58,944 bases of DNA, taken from contig CAMNDM010000020.1 of assembly GCA_946535435.1 (NCBI GenBank), positions 1-58,944 on the forward strand, in the 5' to 3' direction. Positions 42,641 through 51,909 of the stretch are shown piece by piece. A program made the position numbers and the translations under genes. This stretch comes from Physcocola sp002396385. GTDB lineage: Bacteria; Bacteroidota; Bacteroidia; Bacteroidales; Paludibacteraceae. The notes under the pieces were generated by a model. That model ran no database searches, was not told the origin of the DNA, and worked only from the letters and a program-made list of their open reading frames with translations. Position 1 is the stretch's first letter. Every line of letters begins with the position of its first letter.

Positions 42641-42712
42641 GTCGCTTCAACGGTTAGGAAAGTGACGCTGGCTTGTTCTCAGTTTCCTATACGGATTGGT
42701 TTATGCGTTTGC

Positions 42713-43558
42713 TTATCGGCCCTTTTCGCTGTATCGCAAAAGGTCAGGCCGAAATTCAAAATGCATCGTGTCGTAGTGGTACCAGCGTGCTCCTGATATA
42801 AAACCGTGTCTTTCGAATATGCGTATGACTTCTTTTGGTATTCGGTTTGTGTATCTGATGTCGTCGCCTTCTCCTTTCCCCGGGTTTGACCACCGCCAAA
42901 AGTCGGAGTATTTTGTGCATATGTCTATGGTCATACCATAACTGTGTGCACTTAGTCTTTTACTGCCGCGTACCGTGCGCCAGTTAAAGGTAGACGATTG
43001 CGAAAGGTATTTCCGGTAGGTGGGAGGCAGGGTGGCGGCCAAGTCTTTTGCTACGGCTTTCAAACTGTCTGCAGCTCCGTTAATTGAGGTAAACAATAAC
43101 TTCTGCCCAAACCAATCTACTTTTACCGATTGGTTTAACACCTGTTGTTTGTTGCTCCCGTACATGTATTTGAAGAGGGCCTCGTTCCTGATTCTTCCTG
43201 GGTCGTAGTCCTTTTGTGGAAGCCAGACGCTGGTGTCATAAGCTTGCGAGAACATATCTTCTATGTCGGCATAGTCCATCTTCTCAATGTGCGTCTTTCT
43301 TTTCCCATCGTCGTAAGTCATTATGCTCCCGTCAGAAAGTGTCAGTTGGTTGTTTTTGTACCCTTTTATGTGGTCCGGATAACAGGCAATCAGGCATCTG
43401 GCCCCAAACGGCACAGTGTCTGTCGTTTCTGCTGTTGTCGCTACCTTTTCTGACGGAGCCGGAGGAATAGTAGAGTTTGTATTCTGGGCATGCGTACATG
43501 CGTTAAATATTATTTGTGCGAATACGATTGTTGATATATTATAAATTATTCTTCTCAT
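42713..43558 (-). CDS. M15-family (D-alanyl-D-alanine carboxypeptidase/VanY-like) lipoprotein
   Basis: A 281-residue exported protein. The signal peptide ends in a lipobox (IIFNAC, Cys near residue 19). The C-terminal 110 residues carry the peptidase M15 zinc motifs: SAHSYGMTIDI (His and Asp) and YHYDTMHFEFRPDLL (third His). M15 enzymes trim peptidoglycan stem peptides. The first 140 mature residues are not recognised. Its start (43558; the alternative at 43579 would overlap the upstream gene) lies 5 nt after the DUF4846 gene, so both probably act together on cell-wall material. Confidence 0.88.
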   Translation of the reverse strand: MRRIIYNISTIVFAQIIFNACTHAQNTNSTIPPAPSEKVATTAETTDTVPFGARCLIACYPDHIKGYKNNQLTLSDGSIMTYDDGKRKTHIEKMDYADIEDMFSQAYDTSVWLPQKDYDPGRIRNEALFKYMYGSNKQQVLNQSVKVDWFGQKLLFTSINGAADSLKAVAKDLAATLPPTYRKYLSQSSTFNWRTVRGSKRLSAHSYGMTIDICTKYSDFWRWSNPGKGEGDDIRYTNRIPKEVIRIFERHGFISGARWYHYDTMHFEFRPDLLRYSEKGR

Positions 43559-43563
43559 TGCTT

Positions 43564-44568
43564 TTACAGGTCTGCCCATCGCATTACTTTATTGCCGGTG
43601 AATGTCCACTCGGGCGTATCTATCATTAAGTTTGGGTCGTCCAAGTCTTCAAGTTCGAACCAAGGGGAGTTGTTCTCGTATCGGTTTGCTAAAATCTCTA
43701 TCTCTTGTGCCGGCATATAGCTTTGGCTGAACATTAGTTTTATTTTTTTCCCGTTCTTCTCGTGCAGTATGTCCATAATGGTTACAGCGTGCCCGGGTGA
43801 ACCGCCATATAGCACCAAGTCGCCTGGTTGAGCTTTGCTGATGTGGACGGGACGCATCTCTTTCGAAAGCGACAGGGTGCCACAATAGGTGAACACAGTA
43901 AACAGGTATTTCTTAAAATTGCTGTAGCTGTAGTCTGGTTGTGCATCTTTGCTCCACGATGCCTTCCAATTTTTGTCGAAATGTACGCGGTATCCTTCCG
44001 CCCATTTCCGGTATTCGAAATTGAATCCGGGGGTGTTTTTGAAGTGTATTTTGTCGTACATCTTTTTCTCCCACAGATATTCTGCGCGCAGTCTGATGCA
44101 GGCGTCGGCGCACTGTTGCAGGTTTTCCCCGATAAAGTCGTAGGTTAGTACACCAACTTGGCAGTTGACATACTTAGTCTTCCCGTTGTAATAATGGGTT
44201 ACGTGCCCGACAGGGTGCAACTCGCGGTTTAGCAACCAGGTTCCATAGTCGTTGGTCGCTCTTCGCTCGTAACGAGGGTCTGTATTGGTGTAGCGTGTGG
44301 CTATTGTGTTGCCTTCCTTGTTTATTTTGCAGGTGGTCGGTAGCTCGTCAGATGGCACACATATAGCCGCTCCACCTTCCTGGCTTGTGATGTTTTGTTC
44401 TGTTTGTCCGTTTGATTCGTTTTGTTCTGGAACCCCGTTTTCTTTTTGGGTATCCTTATTTTCTCTGCCCAATTCTTTATGGTTGTTCTGTGCTGTCGTG
44501 CCTGGCGGACAGCAGTTTACGCATACTGCTAATAGGAATCCGCATGCAAATATGCTGATTTGTTTCAT
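43564..44568 (-). CDS. DUF4846-domain lipoprotein
   Basis: A 334-residue exported protein with a signal peptide and a Cys-rich end (LLAVCVNCC) that contains a probable lipobox. A Glu/Asn/Gln-rich linker (about 25-60) follows. The body matches the DUF4846 family in pattern: ADACIRLRAEYLWEKKMYD, FTYCGTLSLSKEM and QPGDLVLYGGSPGHAVTIMD. The last segment recalls NlpC/P60- or amidase-like folds that handle peptidoglycan, but activity is unproven. It is 5 nt upstream of the M15 peptidase gene, which supports a wall-related role. A Met two codons earlier (44574) is also possible. Confidence 0.82.
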   Translation of the reverse strand: MKQISIFACGFLLAVCVNCCPPGTTAQNNHKELGRENKDTQKENGVPEQNESNGQTEQNITSQEGGAAICVPSDELPTTCKINKEGNTIATRYTNTDPRYERRATNDYGTWLLNRELHPVGHVTHYYNGKTKYVNCQVGVLTYDFIGENLQQCADACIRLRAEYLWEKKMYDKIHFKNTPGFNFEYRKWAEGYRVHFDKNWKASWSKDAQPDYSYSNFKKYLFTVFTYCGTLSLSKEMRPVHISKAQPGDLVLYGGSPGHAVTIMDILHEKNGKKIKLMFSQSYMPAQEIEILANRYENNSPWFELEDLDDPNLMIDTPEWTFTGNKVMRWADL

Positions 44569-44687
44569 ATGCACTATGTTTTCTTTTTTCTTAATGTCGT
44601 TCTTTTTTGTTGTGTCCCGGTTGACATTAATCGCTGTCGGGATGCCAATAACACCTTTTGTTTAATTCCCTAGAGTATGTATTCTGT

Positions 44688-46883
44688 CTATGCTCTCGAC
44701 ACGCTGGTTACCCCTTTCACGGTTCTCAGTTTGCGGATGAGTGTTTCCAAACTTTCAGCGTCGTTCAGCCTGACGCTTATGTTGCCTTGGAATAGGCCGT
44801 CTTCTGAATTGACCGATATAGCGCGGAGTGAGACATCAGGTTCGCGTTGTATGAGTGACGAGATGTTGGTCATTATGCCGATATCGTCTTTACCGACTAC
44901 CCTTATTGTCCCTACAAATTGGCCTCCAACCGATTTCCCCGACCAGCGTGCCCTTACTACGCGGTAGCCGAAGCGGTTGATGAGTTGCGGCGCATTCGGA
45001 CAGGTGTTTTTGTGCACTTTTATAGTGCCGTGTGAGGAAACGAATCCGAATACAGGGTCTCCGTATATCGGGTTGCAGCAACGTGCCAACTCGTATTGGA
45101 TGCCCTTCAAGTTTTGGTCGATTACCAGAACGTCGTCTCCTGTGACAAGCTCGCTCTCAATGGGCTTGTGCTCAAAATTCGAAGCACTTTGGGTGGTGGT
45201 CGTTTCGTCGATGTGCTTCTCTTTTCGGTAAAACTCGAGGTACTCTTCCCTTATTTTCGTCAAGTCGCATTTTTCGTTGGCCACATCGGTGTAGAACTCC
45301 ATAATGTTGTTGTAACCCACCCGTTTTATATACTTGGACAGAATCACGTCGTCTATCTCGATTTTCCAGTTTCGGAATCTGCGCTGGAAGGTCTCCTTCC
45401 CGATTTCAGCGTTTGCGGAATCTTGTTCCCGCAATAACTGCCTGATTTTTGATTTCGCTTTGCTGGTCTGCACAATGTTGAGCCATTCTTTTGTAGGCTT
45501 TTGTGCCGACGAAGTCACTATCTCTACTTGGTCGCCGTTGTTCAGTATGTGCCTTATTGGAACATTTTTACCGTTAATGCGGCCGCCTATGCATTGGGCG
45601 CCTAGGCGCGAATGGATTTGGAAGGCAAAATCGAGAATGGTGGCTCCTTTGGGAAATTTGCGTAGCTCGCCGGTTGGGGTGAACACAAAAACCTCTTTGT
45701 CGTAGAGGCTGAGTTTGAACTCGTCCATCGCAGAGTTCACATCGTTCCCTTCTTGGTGCTCCAACAGATCACGGACGCTGGCAAGAAATTGGTCGAAATC
45801 GCTCTCGCTTTTAACGCCTTTGTATTTGAAGTGGGCGGCCAGTCCTTTTTCTGCTATCTCGTCCATACGCTGGGTCCTTATCTGAACCTCTACCCAACGG
45901 CCCTGCGGTCCCATAACGGTGGTGTGCAGACTCTCGTAACCGTTCGACTTTGGTATCGACAGCCAGTCTCGTAGGCGTTTGGGGTTCGGTTGGTACATGT
46001 CGGTGACGATGGAGTAGGCTTGCCAGCATTGGCTCTTCTCTTGCTCGTAGGGTGCATCGATGATGATGCGTATGGCGAAAAGGTCGTAGATGTGTTCGAA
46101 TGTGGTGTTCTGTTTCTTTATCTTGTTCCATATTGAGAAGATGCTCTTGGTGCGGCCTTTCATGCTGAACTTGAAACCGGCTTCCTCCAATTTCTTCTTT
46201 ACTGGCTCGATAAATTCGGCTATGTAGGCGTCGCGGGCGCGCTTCGTCTGGTTCAGTTTGCCTGCAATCTCCTTGTAGATGTCGTAATGCAGAAATTTCA
46301 TCGATAGGTCCTCTAACAACGACTTTACGTGGTATAACCCCATACGGTGTGCCAACGGAGCGTATAGGTACGAGGCCTCTTTCGCTATTTGGTCCTGCTC
46401 TTCTGGTCGGTAGCTGGCGATGTTCTGCAACAAGTACAGCCGGTCGCAGATGAGGATGACGATGACCCTTACATCGTGGGCTAATGCTAATAACAACTGA
46501 CGGAAGTTGTCGCTTTCGAACGAGGTGTTGTGTTGGTCGCTTAATTCTTCGGTCTTTATCAGACCGTCCAACAGTTTGCCTGTCAACTCGTCGGTTTGTT
46601 TGGTGGCCACTTCTAATGGCATTATGCCGGCGCGGACCGCTTCGAAAATGATTTTGGCTATTACTACCTGTTTGCCGAGGTTGACTTCTTGTTCTAATAT
46701 AAGGGCTGTACTGGCCGCACGCAACATGCTGTCGAGCACGGCGTCGCTAGTTTCCGCTTTGTCGGTGATTTTGAACACAGCACGAAGTTTCTCCACCTCG
46801 TCAGGCGTGAATTTGTCTTCCGCTGTTTCTAACACTTGTTGGAATTTTTCTGCTATTTCTTTTCTCTTTTCTTCCTTTTCCAT
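44688..46883 (-). CDS. RelA/SpoT-family (p)ppGpp synthetase with degenerate hydrolase domain
   Basis: A 731-residue long RSH protein that makes (p)ppGpp. Domain order: HD-like (about 45-200), synthetase (about 240-370; YESLHTTVMGPQGRWVEVQI and EIAEKGLAAHFKYKG), TGS (about 400-465; VFVFTPTGELRKFPKGATI), ZFD/helical region with conserved RCCNPIYGDPVFGF, and a C-terminal ACT domain. In the HD region the first His and the HD pair of active hydrolases are absent (the site reads AKIIFEAVRAGIMP), although DVRVIVILICDRL keeps one Asp. It is therefore likely a synthetase without hydrolase activity. The substrate-site motif reads RLRD, nearer the RXKD type of bifunctional enzymes than the EXDD of E. 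coli RelA. Confidence 0.93.
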   Translation of the reverse strand: MEKEEKRKEIAEKFQQVLETAEDKFTPDEVEKLRAVFKITDKAETSDAVLDSMLRAASTALILEQEVNLGKQVVIAKIIFEAVRAGIMPLEVATKQTDELTGKLLDGLIKTEELSDQHNTSFESDNFRQLLLALAHDVRVIVILICDRLYLLQNIASYRPEEQDQIAKEASYLYAPLAHRMGLYHVKSLLEDLSMKFLHYDIYKEIAGKLNQTKRARDAYIAEFIEPVKKKLEEAGFKFSMKGRTKSIFSIWNKIKKQNTTFEHIYDLFAIRIIIDAPYEQEKSQCWQAYSIVTDMYQPNPKRLRDWLSIPKSNGYESLHTTVMGPQGRWVEVQIRTQRMDEIAEKGLAAHFKYKGVKSESDFDQFLASVRDLLEHQEGNDVNSAMDEFKLSLYDKEVFVFTPTGELRKFPKGATILDFAFQIHSRLGAQCIGGRINGKNVPIRHILNNGDQVEIVTSSAQKPTKEWLNIVQTSKAKSKIRQLLREQDSANAEIGKETFQRRFRNWKIEIDDVILSKYIKRVGYNNIMEFYTDVANEKCDLTKIREEYLEFYRKEKHIDETTTTQSASNFEHKPIESELVTGDDVLVIDQNLKGIQYELARCCNPIYGDPVFGFVSSHGTIKVHKNTCPNAPQLINRFGYRVVRARWSGKSVGGQFVGTIRVVGKDDIGIMTNISSLIQREPDVSLRAISVNSEDGLFQGNISVRLNDAESLETLIRKLRTVKGVTSVSRA

Positions 46884-47095
46884 ATATGGTCCTTTCTTTT
46901 GGGGTTCGTTCGGATTTGTATTTATGTAAAGATAAGCTTTTCATATCACTATTCAAAATACCGCTTGTGTGGTATATGCATTCTTTTCATGCAAATGTGG
47001 TATATTGCTCACTTCTGTGACTGTTTTGCTCTTTTCTGCCTGGATTGAATAGTCTTTCTTTGCATCAAGATTAATAACAAAAAAAACACACGAAT

Positions 47096-48511
47096 ATGGA
47101 TTTGAAATCTTTTATTGAAATGTACACTACTGCTGCTATCGATAACGGAAAAGTGGCAAAGATAGAGGAAGTTTATGGTGTTGAACTTCCTGAAGAAATA
47201 AAACATTTTGTCTCGGCTTGCGACAGTCATATCTCTGTTTCCGATGAGGATGGTGATTATTTTGACGCGTTTTCGTTCGATGAGATTGTTCAAACTGATA
47301 GTGTTATGGTTTCTGAGTGCGTCGCAAACAAGATGATACCTCTTCTCAACTGCTACGACAACGATTTTGCTGTCTACAGGTTCAACGACGAGTGCTGGGC
47401 TATGTTCAGTACTAGCGACCGTGAATTTTATTACGAGAACGAATCTCTCGAAGACTATATTAACGAGGTTTATCTGTCAGATGAGGATGGAGATGAAAAT
47501 GCTGAAGACGACGACCTTCAGTCTAGGGTGAATAAAGCTCTCCAGGGTTTGAATCTTCCTGAGGGCTCCTTTAAAATGATGGATATTTTTGAAGCCGCAG
47601 AGAATGGCTTTGCATCTGCGCAGAACGAGGTTGCTTTCCGTTATCATGATGGCGATGGTGTGGAACAGTCCGATGAAGAGGCTTTCAAGTGGTGGATGAA
47701 GGCTGCTGAACAAGAATACCCTGAGGCGTTGTTTAGTGTGGGTAATTGTTTCCAAACCGGAATGGGTGTGGAAGAAGATATGGAAAAGGCGGTTGATTAT
47801 TGGATGCGGGCTGCAGATAAAGGACATGGTGTTTCCCAGTACTTTATCGGTGCCTGCTACTACAACGGTATGGTCCTGGGAAAAGACCCTGATAAGGCCT
47901 TTGAGTGGTGGAAAAAAGCTGCTGAACAAGAAGTTCCTGAAGCAGAGCTTAATATGGGTATGTTCTGTATGGATGGTGATTTCATGCCACAGAGCGATGA
48001 AGAGGCTGTCAAGTGGTTTAGGAAGGCGGCTGAGCATGGGTCTGATGAAGGCAGTTACCAATTGGCTCTTTGCTACATGGATGGTAGAGGAGTAAAGGTT
48101 GACTTCCAGATGGCTGAAAAATACTTCAAGGATGCACTTGAACAGGGTAACGACCAGGCACAGGAGGCTCTTGACAAACTCAAGGAAATCGTTTCTAAAC
48201 AAAACAGGCAACTCTTCGACGCCATTAAGGGCAAGAATCTAATAAAAGTGGTCGACTTTTTAAATGTGATAAATGCTTGTCGTCAGTCTGGTACCGATTT
48301 CTTGTGGTGCCCAAGCAATATCAAAGTGTTGCATGCTAGCGAGTTGACTCGTATTGGCGGACCTTCTGATTTTGAGGACGATGTGGTGTTGCTAGATAAA
48401 AAGGATATCTATCCGAAATTTAAGGAAACTATGTCCGATGAAGAACTCGATTCTTATAATTTCTATTTGCTGAAAGGCAGTCTTAGCTCTCAGTTCGCAT
48501 TTAAGAGATAA
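47096..48511 (+). CDS. SMI1/KNR4-like plus Sel1-repeat protein
   Basis: A 471-residue cytoplasmic protein. The N-terminus (about 15-125) looks like a SMI1/KNR4 domain: IEEVYGVELPEEIKHFVSAC, then LLNCYDNDFAVYRFND and a Trp-containing strand, as in many contact-dependent toxin immunity proteins. A run of five Sel1-like repeats (about 165-365) follows, with units such as AFKWWMKAAEQEYPEALFSV and AVKWFRKAAEHGSDEGSYQL. The last 100 residues are not recognised. The mix of SMI1 and Sel1 suggests a protein-binding or immunity role. No toxin gene is adjacent. A weak hairpin follows. Confidence 0.8.
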   Translation: MDLKSFIEMYTTAAIDNGKVAKIEEVYGVELPEEIKHFVSACDSHISVSDEDGDYFDAFSFDEIVQTDSVMVSECVANKMIPLLNCYDNDFAVYRFNDECWAMFSTSDREFYYENESLEDYINEVYLSDEDGDENAEDDDLQSRVNKALQGLNLPEGSFKMMDIFEAAENGFASAQNEVAFRYHDGDGVEQSDEEAFKWWMKAAEQEYPEALFSVGNCFQTGMGVEEDMEKAVDYWMRAADKGHGVSQYFIGACYYNGMVLGKDPDKAFEWWKKAAEQEVPEAELNMGMFCMDGDFMPQSDEEAVKWFRKAAEHGSDEGSYQLALCYMDGRGVKVDFQMAEKYFKDALEQGNDQAQEALDKLKEIVSKQNRQLFDAIKGKNLIKVVDFLNVINACRQSGTDFLWCPSNIKVLHASELTRIGGPSDFEDDVVLLDKKDIYPKFKETMSDEELDSYNFYLLKGSLSSQFAFKR

Positions 48512-48586
48512 GAACCATACAAGTGTGAAATTTGTGGTGCTGTATTTCCCGATTGGAATAGAGCCGTTTATCATTACTAAGTAGAA

Positions 48587-48622
48587 AGGGGGAAGACATC
48601 GTGTGTTTATGATGCTCCCCCC
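48587..48622. terminator. Hairpin between the Sel1 gene and ruvB
   Basis: GGGGG-aaga-CATC pairs with GATG-ct-CCCCC. On the minus strand it is followed by TTTC, so it best serves the rpoN-ruvB operon, whose last stop is at 48632. Confidence 0.55.
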
Positions 48623-48631
48623 TGTTTGTGT

Positions 48632-49663
48632 CTACAAATCGCCGAAAAGAGAACCCTCTATCGGTTTCCTGCGTTTCCCCATATGTTCATAGGCAAGTGT
48701 GGTCACTTCCCGGCCTCTTGGCGTGCGTTTGATAAAGCCTTCTTTAATAAGGTATGGCTCGTAAACGTCTTCCACTGTGCCGGGATCCTCTCCGAGGGCA
48801 GTGGCTATTGTGGTTAAGCCGACAGGACCTCCGTTGAACTTGTCGATGATGGTGTTCAGCAGTTTGTTGTCTATCTCGTCAAGACCATAGGTGTCGATGT
48901 TCAGCGCTTTCAGCGCGTAATCGGTAATGATCATGTCAATTGTTCCGTTGCCTTTTACCTGCGCAAAGTCGCGAACGCGCCGCAGAATGGCATTGGCAAT
49001 ACGTGGTGTGCCACGGCTGCGGCGTGCAATCTCGAATGCGGCTTCGTAAACACAAGGGGTGCTCAGCAGTTTTGCCGAACGCTGGACAATTTTGGCTAAC
49101 ACATCTGCATCGTAGTATTCAAGGTGGCATTTTATGCCGAAACGTGCGCGCAACGGAGCGGTAAGCAGTCCGCTGCGGGTCGTGGCGCCTACCAGGGTGA
49201 ACGGACTCAGGTCTATCTGTATGCTTCTCGCATTCGGTCCTTTGTCTATCATGATGTCAATGCGGTAGTCTTCCATTGCCGAGTAAAGGTATTCCTCTAC
49301 TACTGGACTGAGACGGTGTATCTCGTCAATGAAGAGTACGTCGTTTTCTTCCAGATTGGTCAGTATGCCGGCCAGGTCGCCGGGTTTGTCCAATACCGGG
49401 CCAGAAGTCAGTTTGAAACCGACTCCCAACTCGTTGGCTATGATGTTCGAAAGTGTGGTCTTTCCCAACCCCGGTGGACCATAGAATAAAATATGGTCGA
49501 GCGGTTCTCCACGCATTTTTGCTGCTTGCACGAATATGCGCAGGTTCTCGATTATTTTGGCCTGACCAGAGAAATCGTTGAACGAAAGGGGACGGAGGGC
49601 GTTTTCAAAATCTCGCTCCCGTTCGTTCGCGCTGTCTCTTATGTCAAAGTCGTTATCTGCCAT
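48632..49663 (-). CDS. ruvB: Holliday junction branch-migration ATPase RuvB
   Basis: A 343-residue AAA+ motor that drives Holliday junction migration with RuvA. Walker A is FYGPPGLGKTTLSNII, Walker B VLFIDEIHRLSPV, and sensor/arginine region LVGATTRSGLLTAPLRARFG. The C-terminal winged helix (PYLIKEGFIKRTPRGR) binds DNA. Length and all signatures are normal. It is the last gene of a minus-strand operon, 20 nt after the acyltransferase gene. ruvA is not adjacent. Confidence 0.97.
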   Translation of the reverse strand: MADNDFDIRDSANERERDFENALRPLSFNDFSGQAKIIENLRIFVQAAKMRGEPLDHILFYGPPGLGKTTLSNIIANELGVGFKLTSGPVLDKPGDLAGILTNLEENDVLFIDEIHRLSPVVEEYLYSAMEDYRIDIMIDKGPNARSIQIDLSPFTLVGATTRSGLLTAPLRARFGIKCHLEYYDADVLAKIVQRSAKLLSTPCVYEAAFEIARRSRGTPRIANAILRRVRDFAQVKGNGTIDMIITDYALKALNIDTYGLDEIDNKLLNTIIDKFNGGPVGLTTIATALGEDPGTVEDVYEPYLIKEGFIKRTPRGREVTTLAYEHMGKRRKPIEGSLFGDL

Positions 49664-49683
49664 CTGTAAGTCTCTGACGTTGG

Positions 49684-51099
49684 TTAGTTCTCTTGCTCGT
49701 TCTCGTTCTCAATCTTTACCTCCACTTCAGTCTGCACTCCATTTTCATGGTCTTTCTTCAAACTGCGGAACATGGCTGTGAGCTTGTCTGCAATCTGGTC
49801 GGTGAGGTTGTCTTTCGAGAATAGGTTCTTGACCCGTTTGAAGAGCGACTTGGCATTCCACCAATAGTGGTATGAAAAATAGTACGACAGGGGCAGCATA
49901 ATGCAGAATATGGCCGTGGTTAATGCTCCATAATGACTGTAAATGAAGGGACCTCCTATCACCATAAGCAGAAAATGGTAGATAGGGAAGAACAACATGT
50001 GTGCACCCAGTGCGACCGATGAGTAGAATCCTGTTCCTTTGGTCCATTTGTTGCACGCCCATTTTACGAAAGCGAAAACGGGGAAGTTGATGAGGGCACT
50101 GTACAGAGCTGGAATCGACCAGCATATAGCGTAAAGGATTTGGCGTAAAAGGGATCCGTCAAATTCTTTTGGTAACTCTTTTATTGCCGCCCATTCTTCC
50201 ACTTCGGGATATTTCTTTTTCCATTGTGCTACCAGATTGTCCAATTCTTTCAGGTCTGATTCATATCTGCCCGATGCGGCAATCTCGTCCAAGTTGGCTA
50301 CAATGCGTTGGCGGGCGGCCATTCGATTGGTCTCGTTATCGTCCCAACCCATTTCGTCGAGTTGGTCGTAGTTGTAGATGTAGCTTGAAGCGTAGAATGT
50401 GTCGTAGTGTTCGTCGGTGCGGATGTCAAGCATAAGCGGACTCATACGCTTGTAGAGTTCTGCCCTTACCTCGTTGTAGGCCACAGGGGCGTTCTCTTGG
50501 TATCTGGCGTAGTAGTCGCGCATATTGATGGGCTTGCCGAAGTTTACAATAAGGTGCCCTCCGCTGTGGTCGTAGCTGGCATAGTCTATTCCTGTTGGTA
50601 CAATGTAGACGTTGTCGGATATGCCCTGCTCGTGATAGTGGTTCTGGACGGTGAAGCCGATGCGGAACATTCCCTTTACCAGTGGACGTAACTTGCGCCT
50701 CTCTTTCTGTCCGCCTTCTGGCATCAGACAGAAAAATTCTTTGTGCTCAAGGCATTGTGCGGCTTGTTCAAACGAATCGGCATTCTTCTTCAGGTTGCTT
50801 ATCCCGTTACGCATGCGGTAGGCTGGCATAATTTTCAACCAGCGCAGTATTTTGTCGAATATCTTTTTCTTGAACAAGTCGGCGCGTGCTAGGAATATGA
50901 CTGGCTGTGGCGATGCTGTAAGCAGGGCCATCGCGTCGGTAAATGCGTTCTGGTGGTTTGGTGCATAAATGACAGACTCTCCTTCCGGTATCTTTTCCTC
51001 TCCGTTTATCTCTACAGAAGAGAACCAATGGTTGTACAAGAAGCCTGCGTGAAGCTTTAATATCTTGTAGCCAAGGGGTATTTTATAAATTTTTCCCAT
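49684..51099 (-). CDS. 1-acyl-glycerol-3-phosphate acyltransferase-like membrane protein
   Basis: A 471-residue PlsC-family protein. The acyltransferase domain (about 20-230) has the catalytic NHxxxxD motif in APNHQNAFTDAMAL and a motif III-like MPEGGQKERRK. The C-terminal half has two to four membrane helices (about 325-410; LLRQILYAICWSIPALYSAL and AFVKWACN) and a charged tail rich in Glu/Asn. It should acylate lysophosphatidate in phospholipid synthesis, although the C-terminal extension is not part of the minimal enzyme. Fourth gene of the rpoN operon. Confidence 0.9.
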   Translation of the reverse strand: MGKIYKIPLGYKILKLHAGFLYNHWFSSVEINGEEKIPEGESVIYAPNHQNAFTDAMALLTASPQPVIFLARADLFKKKIFDKILRWLKIMPAYRMRNGISNLKKNADSFEQAAQCLEHKEFFCLMPEGGQKERRKLRPLVKGMFRIGFTVQNHYHEQGISDNVYIVPTGIDYASYDHSGGHLIVNFGKPINMRDYYARYQENAPVAYNEVRAELYKRMSPLMLDIRTDEHYDTFYASSYIYNYDQLDEMGWDDNETNRMAARQRIVANLDEIAASGRYESDLKELDNLVAQWKKKYPEVEEWAAIKELPKEFDGSLLRQILYAICWSIPALYSALINFPVFAFVKWACNKWTKGTGFYSSVALGAHMLFFPIYHFLLMVIGGPFIYSHYGALTTAIFCIMLPLSYYFSYHYWWNAKSLFKRVKNLFSKDNLTDQIADKLTAMFRSLKKDHENGVQTEVEVKIENENEQEN

Positions 51100-51176
51100 C
51101 TATTTGTGTTATATTTTTATACAAAAGTAGTGTTTTTTGCCCTTATTTCGTAATTATGCCGGCAAATAGTCGCTTC

Positions 51177-51893
51177 CTATTTGTTGAAAACTGGTGTTTC
51201 CACATATCTCATATTGCGGACTATGCCGTTTCTGTACCGTACCATTTTTTTGCTTGGGTGGGCTATGTCGCTTTTCAGTGGTGAGCGTAGTGCTGCCGCT
51301 ATTGTCGCTGCCTCTGTTTTTGTAAGGTCCATCGACGACTTCCTCATGTATTTTCGCGCAGCTGCCTCTACTCCATATACTCCGTCGCCTGTTTCGGCTA
51401 TGTTCAGGTAGACTTCCAATATCCGCTTCTTGGGCCATGCGAATTCGATTAAGACCGTGAAGTACGACTCCAGACCCTTCCTTAGCCACGTGCGCTTGGG
51501 CCATAAGAATACGTTTTTCGCTGTTTGTTGCGATATGGTGCTGCCTCCTTTTTTCTTACCACCGTGGGTGTTGTTTTCGTATGCGTCTTCTATTGCTTCC
51601 CAGTCAAATCCGTTGTGGACCATAAATTTCGAGTCTTCGGCTGCAAGTGCGGCATGGTACATGTGTGGTGATATTTTCTCTATCGACTTCCACTCTTTTT
51701 CACAATGGATTTTTTCTCCGCTCTTCCATTGTTCGTAGCAACGTATGCACATCAGAGGGGTTATGTAGACGGGTACGTACCGGTAGACGAGTACCGTTAG
51801 GATCGATGTGGTGAGGAATAACAGAATCCCAACTCTGACTATTTTATATAGCAGCGACTTTATCTTTCCCGACATTAAAAAGGAAATGTCCAT
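51177..51893 (-). CDS. mtgA: Monofunctional biosynthetic peptidoglycan transglycosylase
   Basis: A 238-residue inner-membrane GT51 enzyme that polymerises lipid II into glycan strands. One N-terminal helix (about 20-45) is followed by the GT51 domain with AALAAEDSKFMVHNGFDW (catalytic Glu), GGSTISQQTAKNVFLWP, and KKRILEVYLNIAETGDGVYG. No transpeptidase domain follows, so it is the monofunctional type. It lies between the PAP2-like gene (16 nt) and the acyltransferase gene (77 nt) in the rpoN operon. Confidence 0.96.
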   Translation of the reverse strand: MDISFLMSGKIKSLLYKIVRVGILLFLTTSILTVLVYRYVPVYITPLMCIRCYEQWKSGEKIHCEKEWKSIEKISPHMYHAALAAEDSKFMVHNGFDWEAIEDAYENNTHGGKKKGGSTISQQTAKNVFLWPKRTWLRKGLESYFTVLIEFAWPKKRILEVYLNIAETGDGVYGVEAAARKYMRKSSMDLTKTEAATIAAALRSPLKSDIAHPSKKMVRYRNGIVRNMRYVETPVFNK

Positions 51894-51909
51894 ATCTTTT
51901 CTTTATTGA

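Noticed and set aside
47477..48211. A 244-codon minus-strand frame opposite the Sel1-repeat gene
   Set aside because: The His/Phe/Leu-rich translation mirrors the repetitive Sel1 codons on the other strand.
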